A DNA stretch of 7,568 bases, from NCBI GenBank assembly GCA_020426085.1, contig JAGQQP010000190.1:1-7568 (forward strand), read 5' to 3'. Source of the stretch: Planctomycetaceae bacterium. GTDB lineage: Bacteria; Planctomycetota; Planctomycetia; Planctomycetales; Planctomycetaceae. The position numbers and the translations under genes were made by a program. The notes under the pieces are model-generated. The model did no database searches. It was given only the letters and a program-made list of their open reading frames with translations, and had not been told where the DNA came from. This document shows positions 1 to 6,631 of the stretch, in pieces. The stretch's first letter is position 1. Every line of letters begins with the position of its first letter.

Positions 1-1235
1 ACGGTGAGGTCGACCGTTTCGTTCCCAATTGTCTCCGCATCGGGTGTGTATTTAATCTCCTGCTTTACACCAGGGAACGACATATTTTTCATCATCACCA
101 TCATTTGTCGGGTGTATTTTCTCATATCGGCAGAAGGTGATACTTCTGAAACTGTGTAGGCATTTAATACCCCCTGTGACAGCTTGCCTAATTCGAATGA
201 AAAATAATAGCTCCCAAATTCCAAACTGCGAATCTCTTTGACGATTGCTTCAAATTTCTGACGCGCCTCATCGTTCTCTTTTGTCTCATCAAACATCTGT
301 GCTGTGATATTCATTCCCCAGGTAATCAGGGCATCGGTATTCCCGGCACCGGCAAAATAGGCCAGCTGACCTGCAGGAAATTTTCCCAGCAGTTCAAACC
401 CCTGAGGAGGGTTTTTCTGAAATAACTGATCTGTCTGTGAGTCTGATTTTACTTCAAACAGACTTTCCAGTTCGATGCCCCCCTGTTCGATCGTAAGCGC
501 CGTCGTATAACTGCGGGAGTCCTGAACTGCCTGCAGCGCTCCTTTGCCCAATGAGGAATACAGGGACAAAATCGGTTGTGTATTCACACCAGGAGCCGTT
601 TTTACTGATTTGGAAATCTGATTCAATGCCTGCTCTAACTGCTGTTCGGCCAGTTGCAGTTGAGCCTGGTAAATCGTGACCAGTTTCTCTGAATTGACGA
701 ATACAGAGAAATCACCTGTCGTAAACATAGCTTTAGCTTCCTCACTCATGAGAGAACGGAAACTGAGTATCGGGTCCTGGCTGACCTGTACGGCATGATC
801 GATGAGGCTCTTGTCTTCGCTGTAAATGATCCACTTGTCCTGAACCACACTTTTGTATTTTTCACTGAGCGCCTCTCTGAATGCCGCTTCATCTTTGACA
901 GGAACCACATACAATAACCCCGGTCGTTTAGTCTGACTGAGAAAAACCCCCACACACATGTCACGTGTGGTGTCGACCCCAGCCAGAGTGGGGTTGGAAA
1001 TAGAACGTCCCAGAAAGGTTCGTATATTCCCCCCCAATATTGTACTCAGAGATTCATCCACCTGATTCATGATGGTGGTTAACTTTTGCTGAGTCTCTTG
1101 AGGCTGCTTAAGCCGGATCACAATTCCAGCCTCTGAAGAAACAGCTGATTGCGGAAATTCATCAGCCAAAAGACTGGCACCAGAAAAAAGAAACACACTG
1201 ATGACCAGCAGATTCTTCCATTTACCAAACATCAT
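1..1235 (-). CDS. Secreted protein of unknown function, N-terminal 411 codons (3' end outside window)
   Basis: Seen: reading the minus strand from ATG at 1235, the frame stays open to the left edge without a stop, giving 411 complete codons. The N-terminus (MMFGKWKNLLVISVFLFSG, then ASLLADE) is a typical Sec signal peptide with probable cleavage after Ala24. A GGAG ribosome binding site lies 7 nt before the ATG; a second ATG follows directly at 1232. The mature part is soluble, with no further membrane segment and few Cys residues. It has a short Gln-rich helical stretch near residues 190-205 (QAQLQLAEQQLEQALNQ). The pattern (export signal, then repeated strand-helix blocks with phrases such as LLYVVPVKDEAAFREAL and FSVFVNSEKL) resembles the large exported DUF3352-like proteins common in planctomycetes, but that is only an impression. 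It is transcribed divergently from the gene at 1729, with its own promoter at 1287-1315. Function unknown. Confidence 0.88.
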   Translation of the reverse strand, partial: MMFGKWKNLLVISVFLFSGASLLADEFPQSAVSSEAGIVIRLKQPQETQQKLTTIMNQVDESLSTILGGNIRTFLGRSISNPTLAGVDTTRDMCVGVFLSQTKRPGLLYVVPVKDEAAFREALSEKYKSVVQDKWIIYSEDKSLIDHAVQVSQDPILSFRSLMSEEAKAMFTTGDFSVFVNSEKLVTIYQAQLQLAEQQLEQALNQISKSVKTAPGVNTQPILSLYSSLGKGALQAVQDSRSYTTALTIEQGGIELESLFEVKSDSQTDQLFQKNPPQGFELLGKFPAGQLAYFAGAGNTDALITWGMNITAQMFDETKENDEARQKFEAIVKEIRSLEFGSYYFSFELGKLSQGVLNAYTVSEVSPSADMRKYTRQMMVMMKNMSFPGVKQEIKYTPDAETIGNETVDLT

Positions 1236-1728
1236 CGAAACACTCCATTTATTAAAATTTGCGTATGGCGTTAACCTGAGGCTCCCATTATATACTTTGT
1301 AAATCAGCGTGAGCACTGCTCCAGACCTGGAATCCACAACTATTCTTAAACCATTTAAAATTCTATATTTAATAAAATTCTCCTGAGTTTAGTTGTATGC
1401 GAAATCGAACATATCAAATTCATTCCATTTAATCTGGGAACCATGGGGCACCTGAGTGAAGATTGACCGTCAGCCAAAATGTATCAATTAAAAAACATAA
1501 ATCTCTTGAAGCAATCTGAACCTTTAAATCAGAATCCAATTCAAGACCGACTCTCTTGTCTGAGATTGATTTTTTCCGATGAAAGAAGGGTCTTACTAAT
1601 TTAAAGTTGATGAAATCAGTGAGTGTTCGCCTGAGGAGAATGGCCCACTCAATATCTGATTCCCCAACTGTTCTTTAATGTACTCATAAAACGACAAAGA
1701 TCTCGTTGAAGGATCGCAAAGAGTATCA
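1236..1728. other. 493-bp AT-rich divergent intergenic region
   Basis: This gap separates the minus-strand secreted protein from the plus-strand membrane protein. Besides the promoter at 1287-1315 it holds a short dyad TCCAG-AC-CTGGA at 1320-1331, just upstream of the -35 element. It also has an 8-bp direct repeat AAAATTCT at 1357-1364 and 1374-1381 within a very AT-rich stretch. A 41-codon ORF at 1479-1604 lacks a ribosome binding site and resembles nothing known, so it is not called. No convincing sigma70 promoter for the gene at 1729 was found, although its promoter must lie here. No RNA gene was recognised. Confidence 0.5.
1287..1315 (-). promoter_or_regulatory. Candidate sigma70-type promoter for the left-edge secreted protein
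   Basis: On the minus strand a perfect TATAAT (1292 to 1287) is preceded by a 17-bp spacer and a weak -35 hexamer TGCTCA (1315 to 1310, three of six matches to TTGACA). Transcription would start near 1280, giving a leader of about 45 nt before the ATG at 1235. An imperfectly conserved -35 suggests that expression may depend on an activator or on upstream AT-rich DNA. The call rests on sequence only. Confidence 0.5.
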
Positions 1729-3033
1729 ATGTCTACTGGATTTGCCGGCTCTCGTTCCATGGATGAACGCCGACGTCGCAGACTGGCGTCGGAATCTTCC
1801 GAGTCTCTAGAAGATTCGAACGAGGATATCGTATCTCAAAATATCGCCCGAACCCATCGTTTTGCGGCGGGACAGTTTCCGCTACGGACAGTGATTTTTC
1901 CACGTCGCTGGAAACTGGCTCTTTATTATCTTCCAGTGCTTTTATGCTTTTCCTCGTTGATTGCGGCTGATCTTTATCGTCCGGAATTAACCCGACCCGA
2001 TTCTGCATTGGCAGGTTATCTGTCGCTGGAGTCCAGTCCTCTCTCGCACGTTCTGAGTGGTGGACTTCTGCTGATTTCGGGACAACTGGCATTGTTGATC
2101 GCTTCCCTGCGAACTCTGAGCCTGCACGACTTTTCAGGCAGATACCGGCTGTGGAAATGGGTTGCCTGTGGTTTGTTTCTATTCGCTCTTTGTACGACAA
2201 CCAGCCTGCATCAGGTCTGGGCCAGTTCTGTCATTGAGTTGAAGCTGTTTGACTGGGGCCCTCATACTCAGCTGTTAGCCTGGATGGTCCCCACACTGGT
2301 ACTGGGTTCCAGCGTGGCTTTGATGACGTATCTCGAACTCCGCGGAGATCGTGCCGGTCTGAACATGACAATCATCGCGGTCGCTTCTTACGTTGGGTTC
2401 CTGACCTTTCAGTTCACTGATAATCTGATTCCAGGAGCCGCCTATCACCATTTGATTGGTTCCGGCCTGCTGATGTTCGCACACTGGAGTTTATTTACCA
2501 GCCTGCTGTTACATATACATTACCTGCTGTATCGATCTGTCGACCTGCCGGAAAAGGCCCCCTCACGACTTCGCAAAATGGGGGGAGAGTATCTGCGTCG
2601 CCGCCGTATCCGACGGAAAGCAAAACGGGTAGCCAAAGCGATTCAACGTAAGCAGCAGCTGGAAGCAGACCAGTTAGAACAGGCAGCAGCTGAACAGGAC
2701 CGGCTGGAAAAAGAAGCTGCCGCCAAACAAAATCAGCCGAAGCCCCCTGCCGCAGTAAAAGATCCCAAGCCTGCTTCAGAGCCAGAGGAGCTGTTTTCTG
2801 TTCCCGAGGAAATTCAAGCCTCTGAACCAGCTCAGGTTGAGCCTCAATCTGCACCTGCAAAAAATGCGTCTCAGCAAAAAACGCAGCAGGCGAAAAAGAA
2901 AGTTCGCGTCGATCAGAATCACGATCCGGAGCAGCTTAAAGGCCTGAGCAAACGGGAGCGCCGCAAACTGCAGAAACAATGGCGCGAAGCAGAACGCCAG
3001 AATGCCGCTGAAGACGAATCTGACTGGTCATAA
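1729..3033 (+). CDS. Six-helix integral membrane protein with long charged C-terminal tail, function unknown
   Basis: Seen: 434 residues. Residues 1-60 are hydrophilic, with a basic run (DERRRRR at 12-18) followed by an acidic Ser/Glu patch. Six hydrophobic segments lie at about 62-81, 108-128, 142-160, 181-201, 211-229 and 243-268. After the last helix the tail becomes strongly basic (LRRRRIRRKAKR, 289-300). It continues as a Gln/Glu/Ala helix likely to be coiled coil (302-334) and a Pro/Ala/Glu linker (335-380). It ends with a Lys/Arg/Glu-rich helix carrying LSKRERRKLQKQWREAERQ (406-424). The positive-inside rule places the long tail in the cytoplasm. An in-frame stop at 1687 and no earlier start support ATG 1729; the ribosome binding site is weak (AAAGAG about 7 nt upstream), and ATG 1759 (Met11) is an alternative. 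No catalytic motif is recognised. Probably a lineage-restricted planctomycete protein. Confidence 0.85.
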   Translation: MSTGFAGSRSMDERRRRRLASESSESLEDSNEDIVSQNIARTHRFAAGQFPLRTVIFPRRWKLALYYLPVLLCFSSLIAADLYRPELTRPDSALAGYLSLESSPLSHVLSGGLLLISGQLALLIASLRTLSLHDFSGRYRLWKWVACGLFLFALCTTTSLHQVWASSVIELKLFDWGPHTQLLAWMVPTLVLGSSVALMTYLELRGDRAGLNMTIIAVASYVGFLTFQFTDNLIPGAAYHHLIGSGLLMFAHWSLFTSLLLHIHYLLYRSVDLPEKAPSRLRKMGGEYLRRRRIRRKAKRVAKAIQRKQQLEADQLEQAAAEQDRLEKEAAAKQNQPKPPAAVKDPKPASEPEELFSVPEEIQASEPAQVEPQSAPAKNASQQKTQQAKKKVRVDQNHDPEQLKGLSKRERRKLQKQWREAERQNAAEDESDWS

Positions 3034-3036
3034 TTC

Positions 3037-3059
3037 CCAGATTTTTATGATCTGGTTTT
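3037..3059 (+). terminator. Weak intrinsic terminator after the six-helix membrane protein
   Basis: Starting 3 nt after the TAA stop, CCAGAT (3037-3042) and ATCTGG (3050-3055) form a perfect 6-bp stem with a 7-nt loop, followed by TTTT (3056-3059). The stem is short and the T-run is brief, so termination may be partial and some transcripts may read on into the gene at 3202. Confidence 0.45.
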
Positions 3060-3073
3060 GAATTACGCTCGTT

Positions 3074-3095
3074 TCTATACAGTATTCCGTATAGA
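3074..3095. repeat. 7-bp inverted repeat in the 3034-3201 gap
   Basis: TCTATAC (3074-3080) and GTATAGA (3089-3095) are perfectly complementary around an 8-nt loop. The stem is A/T-rich and not followed by a T-run, so it is not a clear terminator. Its right arm overlaps the first copy of the 14-bp tandem repeat that follows. Confidence 0.4.
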
Positions 3096-3119
3096 CTTTC
3101 TCTGTTAGACTTTCATTGT
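3092..3119. repeat. 14-bp tandem duplication with a downstream inverted copy
   Basis: TAGACTTTCTCTGT (3092-3105) is followed directly by TAGACTTTCATTGT (3106-3119), identical at 12 of 14 positions. An inverted copy of the core, TGAAAGTC (3129-3136), can pair with GACTTTCA of the second copy (3108-3115, 8 bp, 13-nt loop) or with GACTTTC of the first copy (3094-3100). The element lies 66-110 nt before the start codon at 3202. It could be part of a leader RNA or an operator; nothing identifies a binding protein. Confidence 0.5.
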
Positions 3120-3201
3120 GCAGGCAGTTGAAAGTCCCGCACCAGTTTCTCGATTCGCTGCTGTTCTTTATACAGATTGAAGATTCAAAAAGGTAACCCC
3201 C

Positions 3202-3954
3202 ATGTCTGACGACAATTTTTATTCAGAAGAAAATGACTTTGTACCAGAATCTTCTTTGCAGCCTAAGCAGGGAATGAGTACCGGGGTGAAAGTCCTGTTG
3301 GCGCTCCTTGGTTTTGGTGGCCTCTGTATGCTGCTCTGCTGTGGTGGTGGTTTTTACTTCGCTAAACAGGCGGGGATCAAAATCACTCAGAACAAGGCGG
3401 AAATCAAAAAATTAAAGGACGAGATCGCCGACATCACGATCCCCGATTCCTTTGAACCGCAGGCAGGTGTTTCGATGAAGTTCCTCAACATGCGCATGGC
3501 AATTTATGAGTATGATCCCAGACCTGGTGAGATGGTTTTACTCAGCATGGGTATTGCCGATGATGGTATGTTGGACATGGACAAAGAGTTCCGGAAAAAC
3601 ATGAAGAATCAAAACCAGAACCATCGCGATCTGACGATCACCAAGGAAGAGCAGCGGGAATTCGACATCGATGGTGAGACCATCAAGTTCAACTTTGCCG
3701 AAGGCACGGACAATAATGGCAAAGAATTCCATCAGGTTTCAGGTGTCTTCCCGGGAAAATCGGGGGCAGCCTTCCTGTTTATGCAGATCGCCAGCGACAA
3801 CTATGACGAAGACGAAATCGTTGGTATGATTGAATCCATCAAGCTCCCGGCAAAGGGTCCTAAAGATGAGATAGAAAACGATACTGAAAAAGAGCCTGCC
3901 GTCGAAGAAGCAAAACCCGCCGCTGAGCAGGCTCCCCAGTCGGATTCAAAATAA
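3202..3954 (+). CDS. Single-pass membrane protein with folded extracytoplasmic domain, function unknown
   Basis: Seen: 250 residues. An acidic cytoplasmic N-terminus (1-27) precedes one hydrophobic segment at about 29-54 with a Cys/Gly-rich end (CMLLCCGGG, 42-50). A short Lys-rich helix follows (64-75, NKAEIKKLKDEI). A compact globular region (about 79-216) then begins IPDSFEPQAG and ends with an amphipathic helix (DEDEIVGMIESIKL). That start and finish resemble the alpha/beta fold of PsbP/LpqN/DUF1795-type proteins, though I cannot confirm it. The last 35 residues are a low-complexity Glu/Ala/Lys/Pro tail. The ATG is preceded by AAAAAGG with 8 nt spacing, a good ribosome binding site. It lies 168 bp after the six-helix gene on the same strand and may be partly co-transcribed. 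No enzyme motif is seen; a lineage-restricted envelope protein is the safest description. Confidence 0.86.
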   Translation: MSDDNFYSEENDFVPESSLQPKQGMSTGVKVLLALLGFGGLCMLLCCGGGFYFAKQAGIKITQNKAEIKKLKDEIADITIPDSFEPQAGVSMKFLNMRMAIYEYDPRPGEMVLLSMGIADDGMLDMDKEFRKNMKNQNQNHRDLTITKEEQREFDIDGETIKFNFAEGTDNNGKEFHQVSGVFPGKSGAAFLFMQIASDNYDEDEIVGMIESIKLPAKGPKDEIENDTEKEPAVEEAKPAAEQAPQSDSK

Positions 3955-3964
3955 ACCCGGCTGA

Positions 3965-3994
3965 CTGAAACCTGCAGCGGAACCTCCGTTTCAG
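3965..3994. terminator. Hairpin between convergent genes, possible bidirectional terminator
   Basis: CTGAAAC (3965-3971) and GTTTCAG (3988-3994) form a 7-bp stem. Its 16-nt loop can fold further through GGA/TCC pairs (3979-3981 with 3985-3987). It sits in the 49-bp gap between the stop of the plus gene at 3954 and the stop of the minus gene at 4004, where a terminator for both is expected. Neither side carries a clear T-run, so the call is tentative. Confidence 0.4.
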
Positions 3995-4003
3995 CAGTCA
4001 TCG

Positions 4004-5269
4004 TCACGGCGCTGAAATAATTTTAACTCTGGGAGGATGAGCATAGTCTTCCCATAACCGCTGATCCAGCTCTGCATCTGGTTTGCCGTCATGCACATAA
4101 TAGCGATAGCGTGAGACAAACGTTTTGCCTGGCTCAATGGTAAACGGATCCAGTGAAGCAACCGCAAAGCAGAAGTAAGGCATCGTCGGATGCAGTCTGA
4201 CCGGCTGCGGGAACCGGAAATTTCCCGGATGATCCAGAATCGTAATCCCCGCAGTCTCGGCTCCCAGCTTGCCGTACATTTCGACCCACGCAGGTCGCGA
4301 CTGATTACCGGTCAGCTTATCTTTTCCTTCACTGGTCAGATAATTATAAGCCTCTGCTCCATGCCAGTCAGCGTGACCACGAACCGTCATGCCTCCATAA
4401 TGGATCTTGTCAATCGTGACGGGCTTGTCTGTCGCACACTTCTGAGTTGACCTGATATCGAACAGAAACTGCTCATCCAACGCATACACCCTTACCTGCC
4501 AGGTTTCTTTGAGCATGGTCACAGGACCCGATTTTTTCGTCAGGTCGATATGATCAATCGTGGTTGTAAACGATCCAAAAACGGGACCGCCGGCGAACGA
4601 GTTGACCTGATTATGTTCGACTTTCCCCAACTGCGATTTCTGATCCCAGCCGTTATTCTCGCGACCTTCAAAAATAATTTTACGCCACGACAACATAATG
4701 CCATGCTGATGCGGATGGTCGGGATTGAAATCGTCAGAGATCACTTTCCCAGAAGGCGTATAGAGGGGGTGAATGTAACCGCTTTTATCGTAGTAGGCTT
4801 CATCCCGTTTGGGTGCTTTCACAATCGCATGATTGTAGGTCAGTACCGGTTTCTCATCGACTTTGACATGCAAGTGTTCGCCATCATCGTTTACGGTGAC
4901 CTGCTCTTTCTGTTGATTGCCAGCCCCACCTGTCAGGATCTGATATTTTCTCGTCGCACCGGCGGGTAAGGGTTCTCTTAGAATCCAGACGAGTTCCTTA
5001 CGTTCCCCCACCTGATCGATCTGAACAGGAATTTCCTGTTTGTTATCCAGGCGGAACAAAGTCAGATGCTTCTGATTTTTGAACAGCTCGGGGAGTGGAA
5101 TACTGACCACACAGTTCAGACGTGCCTGATCGCCTGCAGCAACTTCCAGGTATAAACCGGGACCAGCTTCAGAAACATTGAAATGGCAAAAGAGGATCGC
5201 CAGCAGAAACGCGCAACGAGAAATCAGTGTCAGTTTCATTTTTTGAATTTTCATTTTCAGAGAGTCCAT
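4004..5269 (-). CDS. DUF6807 ('PmoA family') secreted protein
   Basis: Seen: 421 residues from ATG 5269. The hydrophobic signal peptide (MKLTLISRC at 11-19, FLLAILFCHF to 30) has probable cleavage after SEA35. Diagnostic conserved blocks are YIHPLYTPSGK (165-175), DHPHQHGIMLSW (184-195), YGGMTVRG (291-298), DHPGN (346-350) and the C-terminal YRYYVHDGKPD (388-398). Known: these mark the DUF6807 family, often labelled 'methane oxygenase PmoA', which is frequent beside Gfo/Idh/MocA oxidoreductases in planctomycetes and Bacteroidetes. The His/Asp-rich blocks could bind a metal or sugar, but the reaction is not established. Start choice: ATG 5269 overlaps the upstream gene by 13 bp and has AGG touching the ATG. 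ATG 5254 lies 2 nt after the upstream TGA stop, gives a more typical signal peptide and has GGA 10 nt upstream, so it may be the true start. Either arrangement suggests translational coupling. Confidence 0.9.
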   Translation of the reverse strand: MDSLKMKIQKMKLTLISRCAFLLAILFCHFNVSEAGPGLYLEVAAGDQARLNCVVSIPLPELFKNQKHLTLFRLDNKQEIPVQIDQVGERKELVWILREPLPAGATRKYQILTGGAGNQQKEQVTVNDDGEHLHVKVDEKPVLTYNHAIVKAPKRDEAYYDKSGYIHPLYTPSGKVISDDFNPDHPHQHGIMLSWRKIIFEGRENNGWDQKSQLGKVEHNQVNSFAGGPVFGSFTTTIDHIDLTKKSGPVTMLKETWQVRVYALDEQFLFDIRSTQKCATDKPVTIDKIHYGGMTVRGHADWHGAEAYNYLTSEGKDKLTGNQSRPAWVEMYGKLGAETAGITILDHPGNFRFPQPVRLHPTMPYFCFAVASLDPFTIEPGKTFVSRYRYYVHDGKPDAELDQRLWEDYAHPPRVKIISAP

Positions 5270-6579
5270 CCTGATCGGTATTCGCGTTGAAGATATTTAG
5301 CTGCTTCGGGAGCATTCACGACCTGCATCGCTTCCGCATCCCATTCTATTTTTTTGCCTGCCCGGAAAGCCAGATTCCCCAGCAGAATGGTTTCGGTCAG
5401 CGGGGCGGCATAATCAAAGTGACACAATGTCTCCCCGTTCCCCTTACAGGCTTCGTACCATTCCATGCGATGATTACCAATCGCATCCGGAATCGATTTT
5501 TCGGGTGGCTTGAAGCCAACATATTTCTCTTCCGGCATTAAGATTCGCTTATTGTAATCCGCAGCCAGCATTCCCGATTCCCCCACAAACAGAATCCCGG
5601 CAGCCCACTCGGGACCTCCCAGATCGAGCACGGGTTGAGGTGTGTTGCGGCCATGATACCAGATCACTTCCACTGGAGGCATCGAATCTCTCGCTGGGAA
5701 CTGCCAGTGACAGTCGAGCCAGAAGGGAGTGGAATCGGGATGCAGTTCGGGCCCTTTGGTTTCGACAGTCGAGGGATACTGCAGGTTGAGTGACCAGAAA
5801 ATCAGATCCATGTAGTGGCACCCCATGTTGCCCAGGGTTCCGTTTCCGAAATCCCACCAGTAGTGCCAGTCGTGGGGGTGATAACAGGGATGAAAATTCT
5901 GCATCGGGGCAGGCCCCACCCACAAATCCCAGTTCAGCGTTTTGGGAATCGGTTGTGGACTTGAGGGCCGATCAACGACATGCTGGTAGCGTCTCCAGCC
6001 CCCCGGTTTGCCGAACCAGACATGCACCTGCTTGACATCGCCGATGGCCCCGGATCGAATCAGTTCGACGGTCCGGCGATAATTGTCGCCGGCATGATTC
6101 TGGGTTCCCATCTGGGTGACGACTTTTTCTTCCCGAGCTACGCGCTGCATGGCGCGAACTTCGTGAATCGAATGCGCCAGTGGTTTTTCACAGTAGACGT
6201 GTTTGCCCCGCCGCATGGCGTTGATGGCGATCGTGGCGTGAGTGTGATTGGGGGTCGTCACCACGACGGCGTCGATCTGGTTTTCCAGCTTGTCGAGCAT
6301 GACACGAAAATCAGCGAAGGATTTTGCTTTGGGGTACTTCGCCTGGTATTTGTCGGTGCGGGCGGAATCAACGTCGCACAGGCCGACGATGTTCTGACTG
6401 GACACCAGCCCCAGATTGGCATTCCCCTGGTTCCCCAGGCCAATACAGGCGATGTTGAGCTTCTCATTGGGGGAATTACTCCCTGCCGCCAGAGCACTCC
6501 CCCCCAGCCACAGCCCGGCACTTCCCAGCACCGAATCCCGTAACATTTTTCGTCGCGTTATTCTTGAATCGATTGGCAT
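5257..6579 (-). CDS. Tat-exported Gfo/Idh/MocA family oxidoreductase
   Basis: Seen: 440 residues, the usual length for exported planctomycete members. A twin-arginine signal TRRKML (8-13) precedes a hydrophobic stretch and an ALAAG cleavage region near residue 32. The N-terminal Rossmann domain starts at LNIACIGLGNQG (41-52, dinucleotide-binding glycines), followed by the acidic strand end GLCDVD (66-71) and TPNHTH (109-114). The family signature is EKPL (131-134), whose Lys132 is the conserved catalytic-site lysine. The C-terminal alpha/beta domain contains WDFGNGTLGNMGCHYMDL (242-259), with the His255/Asp258 pair expected near the substrate. Family role: NAD(P)-dependent oxidation or reduction of a sugar or polyol hydroxyl; the Tat signal implies folding with cofactor before export. 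Substrate unknown. It lies 52 bp after the lipoprotein gene and abuts the DUF6807 gene. The ribosome binding site is weak (GAAAG-type), so expression may depend on the preceding gene. Confidence 0.94.
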   Translation of the reverse strand: MPIDSRITRRKMLRDSVLGSAGLWLGGSALAAGSNSPNEKLNIACIGLGNQGNANLGLVSSQNIVGLCDVDSARTDKYQAKYPKAKSFADFRVMLDKLENQIDAVVVTTPNHTHATIAINAMRRGKHVYCEKPLAHSIHEVRAMQRVAREEKVVTQMGTQNHAGDNYRRTVELIRSGAIGDVKQVHVWFGKPGGWRRYQHVVDRPSSPQPIPKTLNWDLWVGPAPMQNFHPCYHPHDWHYWWDFGNGTLGNMGCHYMDLIFWSLNLQYPSTVETKGPELHPDSTPFWLDCHWQFPARDSMPPVEVIWYHGRNTPQPVLDLGGPEWAAGILFVGESGMLAADYNKRILMPEEKYVGFKPPEKSIPDAIGNHRMEWYEACKGNGETLCHFDYAAPLTETILLGNLAFRAGKKIEWDAEAMQVVNAPEAAKYLQREYRSGWTL

Positions 6580-6602
6580 TATTTTATTCTTTCTAATCTT
6601 TA

Positions 6603-6623
6603 AGATCCTGAAACAGGAGATCT
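6603..6623. other. Hairpin in the 52-bp gap between lipoprotein and oxidoreductase genes
   Basis: AGATCCTG (6603-6610) pairs with CAGG (6614-6617) plus ATCT (6620-6623) across a 2-nt bulge, giving eight pairs and a 3-nt loop. No T-run follows on the minus strand, so it is unlikely to terminate fully. It could act as an RNA-processing or stability element that sets different levels of the lipoprotein and oxidoreductase mRNAs. Confidence 0.4.
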
Positions 6624-6631
6624 CATCAATT

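Noticed and set aside
746..964. 72-codon minus-strand ORF
   Set aside because: It is in another frame of the long secreted-protein gene at 1-1235 and has no independent start signal.
1479..1604. 41-codon plus-strand ORF in the divergent gap
   Set aside because: No Shine-Dalgarno site, AT-rich composition like the surrounding intergenic DNA, and no recognisable motif.
1733..2200. 155-codon minus-strand ORF
   Set aside because: It lies fully antisense to the six-helix membrane protein, whose hydrophobic segments explain the open frame; the product has no recognisable features.
4550..4969. 139-codon plus-strand ORF
   Set aside because: It is antisense to the DUF6807 gene, whose conserved blocks confirm the minus strand as coding.
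5980..6543. 187-codon plus-strand ORF opposite the oxidoreductase gene, plus others at 5549-5923 and 5790-6035
   Set aside because: They are antisense to or out of frame with a clear Gfo/Idh/MocA gene, have no ribosome binding site or family motif, and result from the GC-rich codons of that gene.
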